A DNA stretch of 6,456 bases from Clostridiales bacterium UBA2658. GTDB lineage: Bacteria > Bacillota > Clostridia > Oscillospirales > Oscillospiraceae. The position numbers and the translations under genes are program-made. The notes under the pieces are model-generated. The model had not been told where the DNA came from, made no database searches, and saw nothing but the letters and a program-made list of their open reading frames with translations. Positions 1 through 4,490 of the stretch are shown in pieces; the first letter of the stretch is position 1; each line of letters starts with the position of its first letter. The stretch is from positions 21,286-27,741 of the forward strand of contig DEMY01000001.1 of NCBI GenBank assembly GCA_002359425.1, written 5' to 3'.

Positions 1-330
1 TTCGACGACCCGCAGGTCGGCGAAAATCTCGCCGTCACAGGGGCGGTGCGAGACGAAATACTCGACCGCGAAACGCTCTGCGCAAACCTCCTCGTAAAGC
101 TTCGGGCCCTCTATCCGCAAAATCTTGAGGAGCGCTACAAATTCACCCCCGCGCCAGAAATGACCGGCTTTGAAATGCTTGAAACAGCCGCAAAAAAGCG
201 CGGCTTTCTCGCCGGGAAGGGCGAGTATGATTTAGAGCGCATGTCTGTCGTCCTTCTAGACGAATTTCGCGGCGGCAAGCTCGGGCGCATGAGTCTGGAG
301 ACGCCAGAAACGGTGACAGCCGATGAATAG
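1..330 (+). CDS. rbgA: Ribosome biogenesis GTPase RbgA (YlqF), C-terminal part only
   Basis: The reading frame is open from base 1, so this is the last 109 residues of a longer protein whose start lies outside the window. The segment reads [16 protein letters not shown] and continues R-D-E-I-L-D, then [10 protein letters not shown] about 20 residues later. This matches the stretch just after the GTPase domain of RbgA/YlqF proteins and their helical C-terminal domain. In that family the circularly permuted GTPase helps mature the 50S ribosomal subunit; its nucleotide-binding motifs would be upstream and cannot be checked here. The stop codon overlaps the start of rnhB in the string ATGAATAG, so the two genes are probably translationally coupled. 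A GTG at 46 is an internal codon, not a start. Identification rests on recognising the C-terminal pattern. Confidence 0.85.
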   Translation, partial: FDDPQVGENLAVTGAVRDEILDRETLCANLLVKLRALYPQNLEERYKFTPAPEMTGFEMLETAAKKRGFLAGKGEYDLERMSVVLLDEFRGGKLGRMSLETPETVTADE

Positions 331-955
331 CGCCGCGCTTTGGGCGTATGAGTCCGCCCTTGCAGAGGAGGGATACCGCCTTGTCTGCGGCGTGGACGAG
401 GCCGGGCGCGGGCCGCTCGCGGGGCCTGTGTGCGCCGCCGCCGTCATTTTGCCGCTCGGCATTGTCATCGACGGGCTGAACGACTCCAAACAGCTCACGG
501 CGAAAAGGCGCGAGGCGCTGTATCCCGTTATCGTCGAAAACGCGCTGGCTTACGGCGTCGCTTTCGCCAGCGTTGCGGAGATCGGAGAAGTGAACATTTT
601 AAACGCAACCTATCTTGCCATGAACCGTGCCATCGGGCAGCTTTCTCCGCCGCCGGAGCTTTCGCTCATCGACGGCAACCGGGACAAGGGCATCGCGTTT
701 CCGTCCCGCCCGGTTGTGCATGGGGATGCAAGCTGCGCCTCCATCGCCGCCGCGTCAGTTTTAGCGAAGGTAACGCGAGATCGGCTTATGATAGAGCTTG
801 ACAAACAGTACCCGCAATACGGCTTTGCCCGCCATAAGGGCTACGGCACGTATGCCCACTACGCGGCGCTCCGCGAATGCGGCCCGTGCGAGATTCACAG
901 GCCGTCGTTCCTGAAAAAGCTCTATGCGGAGGACGGCACATGGAAAAAAAGCTGA
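323..955 (+). CDS. rnhB: Ribonuclease HII
   Basis: RNase HII (210 aa) cuts the RNA strand of RNA-DNA hybrids and starts removal of single ribonucleotides misincorporated into DNA; it is cytoplasmic. The family signature [15 protein letters not shown] is at residues 22-36, supplying catalytic D25 and E26. Further acidic residues expected in the metal site are D117 (S-L-I-D-G-N) and D135 (H-G-D-A-S, followed by the A-A-A-S-V-L-A-K helix). D-S-K-Q-L at 54-58, H-K-G-Y-G-T at 171-176 and H-R-P-S-F at 192-196 are also conserved. Length is normal. The ATG at 323 is preferred because it leaves the usual short N-terminal arm before the signature. It has no close Shine-Dalgarno site but overlaps the rbgA stop by 8 bases, pointing to coupled translation. 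All catalytic residues are present, so it should be active. Confidence 0.96.
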   Translation: MNSAALWAYESALAEEGYRLVCGVDEAGRGPLAGPVCAAAVILPLGIVIDGLNDSKQLTAKRREALYPVIVENALAYGVAFASVAEIGEVNILNATYLAMNRAIGQLSPPPELSLIDGNRDKGIAFPSRPVVHGDASCASIAAASVLAKVTRDRLMIELDKQYPQYGFARHKGYGTYAHYAALRECGPCEIHRPSFLKKLYAEDGTWKKS

Positions 956-1308
956 CGGGCCGCTTTGGAGAGTCCGTTGCGGCGGATTGTTTAAAAAAGA
1001 AAAAGTACAAAATCATCGGTCTCAACTATTTCTGCCGCTTTGGAGAGATCGACGTTATCGCCGAAAACCGGCAGTATATCGCATTTGTGGAGGTAAAGCT
1101 CCGAAAGGACAACACGTTCGCCGAAGCGCGCGAATTTGTAACGGCGGCAAAGCAGCAGCGCATCAAAAAAACGGCGCTTTTGTGGCTTTCGCAGAACGAA
1201 ACTGAAAAGCAGCCGCGCTTCGACGTTGTCGAGGTCTACGCGCCGCTGGGCGAGCGCACTGCGCCAAAGGACATCCGCGTCAACCATATCGAGAACGCAT
1301 TCGAGTGA
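940..1308 (+). CDS. yraN: YraN family (UPF0102) nuclease-fold protein
   Basis: This 122-residue protein belongs to the UPF0102/YraN family, predicted from its fold to be a PD-(D/E)XK-type endonuclease relative; no physiological substrate is firmly established. Visible family features are the N-terminal G-R-F-G-E-S-V-A-A helix (residues 7-15), R-F-G-E-I-D-V-I at 33-40 and F-V-E-V-K at 49-53. These give the acidic residues and lysine of the nuclease core (E36, D38, E51, K53). R-F-D-V-V-E-V (93-99) and the C-terminal N-H-I-E-N-A-F (115-121) are typical of the family end. The ATG at 940 has a GGAGG at 928-932 seven bases upstream and overlaps rnhB by 16 bases. A GTG at 877 in the same frame would add 21 unrelated residues lying inside rnhB and is rejected. 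The rnhB-yraN pairing is common in bacteria. Confidence 0.92.
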   Translation: MEKKLTGRFGESVAADCLKKKKYKIIGLNYFCRFGEIDVIAENRQYIAFVEVKLRKDNTFAEAREFVTAAKQQRIKKTALLWLSQNETEKQPRFDVVEVYAPLGERTAPKDIRVNHIENAFE

Positions 1309-1318
1309 GGGAACCATC

Positions 1319-2794
1319 ATGAACTATTATAGCACGAGAGACAGCAGCAAAAAAGTCAGCGCCGCACAGGCCATTGCGCAAGGACTCGCGCCGGACGGCG
1401 GTCTTTTCATTCCGGAGACCATTCCAACCGTGACGGCAGAGGAACTCGAAAAATTATGTAAACTGGATTACCGCGAGCGCGCTGTCACGATTATGGGCAA
1501 ATACCTCAAAGAATTCACAGCCGACGAGCTGCGTGGCTTTGTAAAGGACGCCTATGCGGACAATTACGACAGCGCCGCTATTGCCCCGACCGTGTTTTTA
1601 AACGACCAGACCGGCGTTCTGGAGCTTTGGCATGGGCCGACCTGCGCTTTCAAGGACATGGCCCTGCAAATGCTGCCGCGCCTGCTGGTGGCGTCCCTTA
1701 AAAAACTGGGGGAGAACCGGAAGGTGTGCATTTTGGTTGCCACCTCCGGAGACACCGGAAAGGCCGCGCTCGAGGGCTTTGCGAATGTTGCCGGCACCTC
1801 CATCGTCGTCTTTTATCCGCGCGACGGCGTGTCCGACGTGCAAAAGCTCCAAATGACAACACAGCGCGGCGAAAATGTTTTCGTCTCCGCAGTCGAGGGC
1901 AATTTCGACGACGCGCAGACGGGCGTCAAGAAGATTTTTAGCGACCGCGATTTTGCTGAAGCGCTCGATAAAAAGAGTTGCTTCCTCTCGTCCGCGAACT
2001 CCATCAACTGGGGAAGACTTTTGCCGCAAATCGTCTATTACTTCTCTGCATATTGCGATTATGTAAACTCTGGCAAGCTTAAAATGGGCGACAAAGTTGA
2101 CTTCTGCGTTCCGACCGGCAACTTCGGCGACATTCTTGCGGGCTGGTACGCTAAGAAAATGGGGCTGCCTGTGCGCAAGCTCATCTGCGCGTCGAACAAG
2201 AACCGCGTGCTCACGGACTTTTTCGAGACGGGCGTTTACGACCGCAATCGCGCGTTTTACACGACGATCTCGCCATCCATGGATATTCTTGTCTCCTCAA
2301 ATCTTGAGCGTCTTTTGAGCATAGTCGCAGGCGAAGAAAAGCTAAAGGTCTGGATGGAGGAGCTGAAAACAAGCGGCAGGTACGATGTCGGCCCCGCTGT
2401 CCTCCAAACGCTCCGCGCCGATTTCGACTGCGGTTGCGCGACCGACGAGGAAGCCAAAGCCGCCATCGGTCGTCTCTATCAGGAGGGTTATCTCATGGAC
2501 ACCCACACCGCCGATGCCTACGCGGTCCTCGAACAACGCCGTGCGGCAGGGGAGACGTTCCCGACTGTGCTTGTCTCCACAGCAAGCCCCTTCAAATTCT
2601 GCGACAGCGTTTTGGATGCGCTCGGAGAACCTGCAAAGGTATCGGGCGCTGCTCTCATCGACCGGCTTTCTGAAAAGACGAGCCAAAAAGCCCCAAAGCC
2701 CCTCTCCGCCCTCGGCACAAGAGCTGTCCGCTTCACGGACAGCACAAAAAAGGAGCAGATGCCAAACGTCGTCATGGATTTTCTTTCAAAATAA
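1319..2794 (+). CDS. thrC: Threonine synthase
   Basis: Threonine synthase (491 aa) is a PLP enzyme converting O-phospho-L-homoserine and water to L-threonine and phosphate, the last step of threonine synthesis. The start M-N-Y-Y-S-T-R and the early A-P-D-G-G-L-F-I-P (24-32) are typical of the family's N-terminal domain. H-G-P-T-C-A-F-K-D (105-113) carries the PLP-binding lysine K112. A-T-S-G-D-T-G-K-A-A-L (141-151) is the substrate/phosphate loop, and P-T-G-N-F-G-D-I-L-A-G further on is the glycine-rich loop holding the PLP phosphate. Length fits the long-form enzymes. The ATG at 1319 lies ten bases after the yraN stop, with GTGAGGGA as a plausible ribosome binding site; an upstream in-frame ATG at 1226 lies inside yraN and is rejected. 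No other threonine gene is adjacent, so thrC appears to ride on a housekeeping operon. A strong terminator follows. Confidence 0.96.
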   Translation: MNYYSTRDSSKKVSAAQAIAQGLAPDGGLFIPETIPTVTAEELEKLCKLDYRERAVTIMGKYLKEFTADELRGFVKDAYADNYDSAAIAPTVFLNDQTGVLELWHGPTCAFKDMALQMLPRLLVASLKKLGENRKVCILVATSGDTGKAALEGFANVAGTSIVVFYPRDGVSDVQKLQMTTQRGENVFVSAVEGNFDDAQTGVKKIFSDRDFAEALDKKSCFLSSANSINWGRLLPQIVYYFSAYCDYVNSGKLKMGDKVDFCVPTGNFGDILAGWYAKKMGLPVRKLICASNKNRVLTDFFETGVYDRNRAFYTTISPSMDILVSSNLERLLSIVAGEEKLKVWMEELKTSGRYDVGPAVLQTLRADFDCGCATDEEAKAAIGRLYQEGYLMDTHTADAYAVLEQRRAAGETFPTVLVSTASPFKFCDSVLDALGEPAKVSGAALIDRLSEKTSQKAPKPLSALGTRAVRFTDSTKKEQMPNVVMDFLSK

Positions 2795-2806
2795 CAAATG
2801 AATAAG

Positions 2807-2846
2807 AAACCGCGAAGCGCCGAAACGCTTCGCGGTTTTGTTTTTA
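2807..2846. terminator. Intrinsic terminator after thrC, probably bidirectional
   Basis: A perfect 13-bp stem pairs AAACCGCGAAGCG (2807-2819) with CGCTTCGCGGTTT (2826-2838) around the loop CCGAAA, and is followed by TTTTGTTTTTA. It sits 12 bases after the thrC stop and ends that operon. On the opposite strand the stem is followed by a T-rich stretch (CTTATTCATTTG), so it could also end the converging minus-strand micro-gene at 2863-2943. Confidence 0.93.
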
Positions 2847-2862
2847 TGTTTTTTTAATTTAC

Positions 2863-2943
2863 TTAACCGCAGTAGCCAAAGCATTTGCAGAGAAGCTGCT
2901 GAAGCCATGCGCAGCTAGAGCCGCAACCGAATGTGAAGCACAT
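2863..2943 (-). CDS. Candidate 26-residue cysteine-rich micro-peptide
   Basis: I do not recognise this peptide. The minus strand reads ATG at 2943-2941, 26 codons, then TAA at 2865-2863. Six of 26 residues are cysteine (positions 2, 7, 11, 19, 21, 25), with five glycines and several aromatics; it begins M-C-F-T-F-G-C-G and ends C-K-C-F-G-Y-C-G. The middle A-W-L-Q-Q-L-L is a short hydrophobic patch. There is no signal peptide and almost no charge (one lysine). The gene is supported by its surroundings: an AGGAGG exactly eight bases before the ATG, a good promoter at 3028-3000, a hairpin at the predicted 5' end of the RNA and a terminator 25 bases beyond the stop. Possible roles include metal binding, a disulfide- or thioether-linked secreted peptide, or a small regulator, but no modification or export gene is nearby. 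It could still be a chance ORF in an sRNA. Confidence 0.6.
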   Translation of the reverse strand: MCFTFGCGSSCAWLQQLLCKCFGYCG

Positions 2944-2951
2944 ATGCCTGA

Positions 2952-2957
2952 CCTCCT
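2952..2957 (-). promoter_or_regulatory. Ribosome binding site of the micro-peptide
   Basis: The minus strand reads AGGAGG, eight bases before the ATG at 2943. It is a full match to the anti-Shine-Dalgarno core and is the main reason to choose this start. The extended string AGGAGGTCAG also precedes the divergent leader ORF at 3191. Confidence 0.8.
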
Positions 2958-2966
2958 TTTTGGATT

Positions 2967-2994
2967 TGTCCTCCTGATCTTTCTCTCGAGGACA
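2967..2994 (-). other. 5'-terminal stem-loop of the micro-peptide transcript
   Basis: On the minus strand TGTCCTC (2994-2988) can pair with GAGGACA (2973-2967), a perfect 7-bp stem with a 14-nt loop. The promoter predicts transcription starting near 2993-2994, so the hairpin would sit at the very 5' end of the RNA. In Firmicutes such a position is known to protect mRNA from decay. The stem also buries a second AGGAGG-like sequence that has no start codon behind it. Confidence 0.5.
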
Positions 2995-2999
2995 GCGTC

Positions 3000-3028
3000 A
3001 TTGTAACCGTTTTGTTACCCTTTTGCAA
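3000..3028 (-). promoter_or_regulatory. Housekeeping-type promoter for the micro-peptide
   Basis: On the minus strand the -35 is TTGCAA (3028-3023), the spacer is 17 bases and the -10 is TACAAT (3005-3000). This is a good sigma-A match, with four of six bases in the -35 and five of six in the -10. Predicted transcription start is near 2993, giving about 50 nt of leader. Confidence 0.7.
3003..3018. promoter_or_regulatory. Inverted repeat inside the micro-peptide promoter, possible operator
   Basis: GTAAC (3003-3007) and GTTAC (3014-3018) form a perfect 5+5 inverted repeat with a 6-base centre. It lies between the -35 and -10 and overlaps the -10, where a repressor would block RNA polymerase. 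No regulator can be named from it, and a repeat this short can arise by chance. Confidence 0.3.
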
Positions 3029-3129
3029 ATGTAATGTATACCATGGAAATATGCGCATGTCTTTGCCCGGTTCCGCCGTTTTTTATAGTCGTTTTTTGCG
3101 TTCATTGTCGGATTTGTAAAAGCTCACAA

Positions 3130-3158
3130 TTGACATCGTCGATTTAAAGCTTTATACT
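3130..3158 (+). promoter_or_regulatory. Consensus promoter driving the leader and ABC importer operon
   Basis: TTGACA (3130-3135), a 17-base spacer and TATACT (3153-3158) make a near-ideal sigma-A promoter; only one base of the -10 departs from TATAAT. Predicted start is near 3165. I see no second promoter between here and the binding-protein gene at 3415, so the importer operon probably depends on this promoter and must pass the terminator at 3348-3379. Confidence 0.88.
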
Positions 3159-3176
3159 GATAAACAAATCAAGCAC

Positions 3177-3182
3177 AGGAGG
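3177..3182 (+). promoter_or_regulatory. Ribosome binding site of the leader ORF, with possible masking partner
   Basis: AGGAGG lies eight bases before the ATG at 3191, an ideal arrangement. GGAGGT (3179-3184) can also pair perfectly with ACCTCC (3305-3310) near the end of the same ORF, so the site could be masked in the folded leader. Confidence 0.75.
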
Positions 3183-3190
3183 TCAGCAGG

Positions 3191-3325
3191 ATGTTCGACG
3201 ATCGCGTTTTCAGCGGCAATGGCAATGCTAACGATGACCGCGCACGGGCGGGCCGATTTAGCTATGCCTACTTTACCTTTTTTGCCGTCGAAAAGCATTG
3301 CCGTACCTCCATATCGGAAAGCTGA
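3191..3325 (+). CDS. Candidate 44-codon leader ORF rich in Phe/Tyr codons
   Basis: This short ORF (44 aa) starts about 25 nt into the predicted transcript behind a full AGGAGG and ends in TGA 22 bases before the terminator hairpin. I recognise no protein family. Its striking part is residues 23-31, F-S-Y-A-Y-F-T-F-F (codons 3257-3283), where six of nine codons specify Phe or Tyr. Runs of this kind mark leader peptides such as the enteric pheA leader, which sense the supply of the charged tRNA. The downstream importer belongs to a family with aromatic amino-acid ligands, which fits. No signal peptide or membrane segment is visible. Alternatives are an ordinary small protein or a non-translated leader RNA. 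A 48-codon ORF on the other strand (3152-3298) also has a GGAGG, but lacks a promoter. Confidence 0.55.
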   Translation: MFDDRVFSGNGNANDDRARAGRFSYAYFTFFAVEKHCRTSISES

Positions 3326-3347
3326 CGCCTATTTTTATGTATAACAG

Positions 3348-3379
3348 GTCGGCTCGTCTGAATGGCGGGCCGTCTTTTT
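3348..3379 (+). terminator. Leader terminator just upstream of the importer genes
   Basis: GTCGGCTCG (3348-3356) pairs with CGGGCCGTC (3366-3374), a nine-position stem with one T-T mismatch and one G-U, a 9-nt loop (TCTGAATGG), then TTTTT at 3375-3379. It lies 36 bases before the ATG of the binding-protein gene and after the promoter that should drive it. It is therefore either the end of a separate small transcript or, more likely, the off-state of an attenuator. Confidence 0.72.
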
Positions 3380-3414
3380 ATGACATTCGCATGATTTGAA
3401 AGGGGATACAGAAA

Positions 3415-4413
3415 ATGAAAAAGAAAATAACCGCTCTCCTGCTCTCCGCCGCAATGGCACTCTCGCTCGCCGCTTGTAGCAGCTCTGACACTTCGACCTC
3501 CGCTTCTCCCGACGCCGCCGCCTCCGGCGACAAGACCTACACGGTCGGTATCTGCCAGATCGTGCAGCACCAGGCGCTCGACGCCGCAACGCAGGGCTTC
3601 AAAAAAGCGCTCACGGACAAGCTTGGCGACAAGGTGAAGTTCGTTGAGCAGAACGCGAACAACGACCCGCCGACCTGCGCAACGATCTGCAACCAGTTCG
3701 TCTCCTCGAAGGTCGACCTCATCCTTGCAAACGCCACGCCCTGCCTGCAGGCCGCGCAGACAGCGACCAGCACCATCCCGGTTCTCGGCACGTCCGTAAC
3801 GGACTACGGCACCGCGCTCGGCATCTCCAACTGGAGCGGCAAGTCCGGCACGAACGTCTCCGGCACCTCCGACCTCGCGCCGCTCGACAAGCAGGCGGAC
3901 ATAGTGAAGGAGCTTTTCCCGAACGCCAAAAAGGTTGGCATCCTCTACTGCTCGTCGGAGGCCAACTCCAAATACCAGTCCAAGGTCATCACGGGCTATC
4001 TTGAAAAGCTCGGCTACACCTGCAAAGAATACACTTTCTCCGACTCGAACGATCTTCAGTCCGTCGTGACGACCTGTGCAAATGAGTCCGATGTCGTCTA
4101 TGTCCCGACCGACAACACAGTGGCTTCCAACGCGGCAATCATCAAAAATGTTTGTGTTCCTGCCAAAAAGCCCGTCGTCACGGGCGAAGAGGGCATCTGC
4201 GCCGGCTGTGGCGTCGCAACGCTCTCCATCAGCTACTACGACCTCGGCTACGAGACCGGCAAAATGGCCTATGATATCCTCGTAAACGGCAAGAACCCCG
4301 GCAACATGGAGGTCCAGTTCGCCCCGAAATTCACAAAGGAATACAACGCCGATATCTGCAAAGAGCTCGGCATCACGCCTCCCTCCGACTATCAGGCGAT
4401 CAAGGCTGACTAA
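3415..4413 (+). CDS. ABC transporter substrate-binding lipoprotein (TrpX-like, COG2984)
   Basis: This 332-aa protein is the extracellular ligand-binding subunit of an ABC importer of the COG2984/PF04392 type. A lipoprotein signal peptide is clear: M-K-K-K, a hydrophobic core, and the lipobox L-A-A-C with lipidated C21. A Ser/Ala-rich linker runs to about residue 40 and the binding fold begins at Y-T-V-G-I-C (42-47). Family landmarks are V-D-L-I-L-A-N-A-T-P (100-109), the hinge-like L-F-P-N-A-K-K-V-G-I-L-Y (167-178) and Y-Y-D-L-G-Y-E-T-G-K-M-A (274-285). The start has AGGGG at 3401-3405, nine bases upstream. Some family members bind tryptophan or phenylalanine, so an aromatic amino acid is a reasonable but unproven ligand. 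Oddly, the mature domain has 11 cysteines besides C21, including C88/C92 and C262/C265. Permease and ATPase genes follow directly. Confidence 0.93.
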   Translation: MKKKITALLLSAAMALSLAACSSSDTSTSASPDAAASGDKTYTVGICQIVQHQALDAATQGFKKALTDKLGDKVKFVEQNANNDPPTCATICNQFVSSKVDLILANATPCLQAAQTATSTIPVLGTSVTDYGTALGISNWSGKSGTNVSGTSDLAPLDKQADIVKELFPNAKKVGILYCSSEANSKYQSKVITGYLEKLGYTCKEYTFSDSNDLQSVVTTCANESDVVYVPTDNTVASNAAIIKNVCVPAKKPVVTGEEGICAGCGVATLSISYYDLGYETGKMAYDILVNGKNPGNMEVQFAPKFTKEYNADICKELGITPPSDYQAIKAD

Positions 4414-4426
4414 AGCCGCCGCCAAA

Positions 4427-4453
4427 GGAGCCGCCCCCAAATGGGACGGCTCC
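4427..4453 (+). other. Intergenic hairpin between binding-protein and permease genes
   Basis: GGAGCCG (4427-4433) pairs with CGGCTCC (4447-4453), and inside it CCC (4435-4437) pairs with GGG (4443-4445) across one C-A mismatch. No T-run follows, so it is a poor terminator. Hairpins here in importer operons often protect or partly terminate the mRNA so that binding protein is made in excess over the membrane subunits. Confidence 0.6.
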
Positions 4454-4490
4454 CTTCCGCGTTCTCCGATAGATAGAAAGGATGCACATT

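Larger units (their letters stand above)
3165..3380 (+). promoter_or_regulatory. Candidate transcription-attenuation leader of the ABC importer
   Basis: This roughly 215-nt leader lies between the promoter and the importer genes. Seen directly: a terminator at 3348-3379; a segment at 3245-3259 (CGGGCGGGCCGATTT) that can pair over 15 contiguous positions, five of them G-U, with 3346-3360 (AGGTCGGCTCGTCTG), which includes the terminator's left arm; and a 9-bp perfect pairing of 3221-3229 (GGCAATGCT) with 3294-3302 (AGCATTGCC), which crosses that antiterminator. GGCGGGCCG occurs in both competing strands (3247-3255 shifted by one, and 3364-3372). The design fits a three-state attenuator. Whether the sensor is a translated leader ORF (3191-3325), a ligand or a protein is not decided by the sequence. 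I found no T-box signature (no GGGUGGNACCGCG-like motif) and do not recognise a known riboswitch. Confidence 0.6.

Noticed and set aside
3061..3089. Possible extra plus-strand promoter (TTGCCC with TATAGT)
   Set aside because: The spacer is only 15 bases and the -35 is poor; the consensus promoter at 3130-3158 explains plus-strand transcription better.
3152..3298. A 48-codon minus-strand ORF with GGAGGT six bases before its ATG
   Set aside because: No acceptable -35/-10 precedes it (TATACA has no matching -35), no terminator follows on that strand, and it would run into the strong plus-strand promoter. Its ribosome site is explained by the inverted repeat in the leader. It remains the main rival to the plus-strand ORF.
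3220..3343. A third short plus-strand frame starting ATG at 3220 inside the leader
   Set aside because: It has no ribosome binding site and overlaps the better-supported ORF at 3191 in another frame.
3165..3380. T-box riboswitch for an aminoacyl-tRNA
   Set aside because: The position and terminator fit, but the conserved T-box sequence that pairs with tRNA ends is absent and I cannot find a Stem I with its usual motifs. A search with the Rfam T-box model would settle it.
3268..4440. A 390-codon open frame on the minus strand opposite the binding-protein gene
   Set aside because: It runs antisense through a gene with a clear signal peptide, lipobox and family motifs. Its translation is Arg/Gly/Val-rich with no recognisable domain, as expected from GC-biased codons read backwards.
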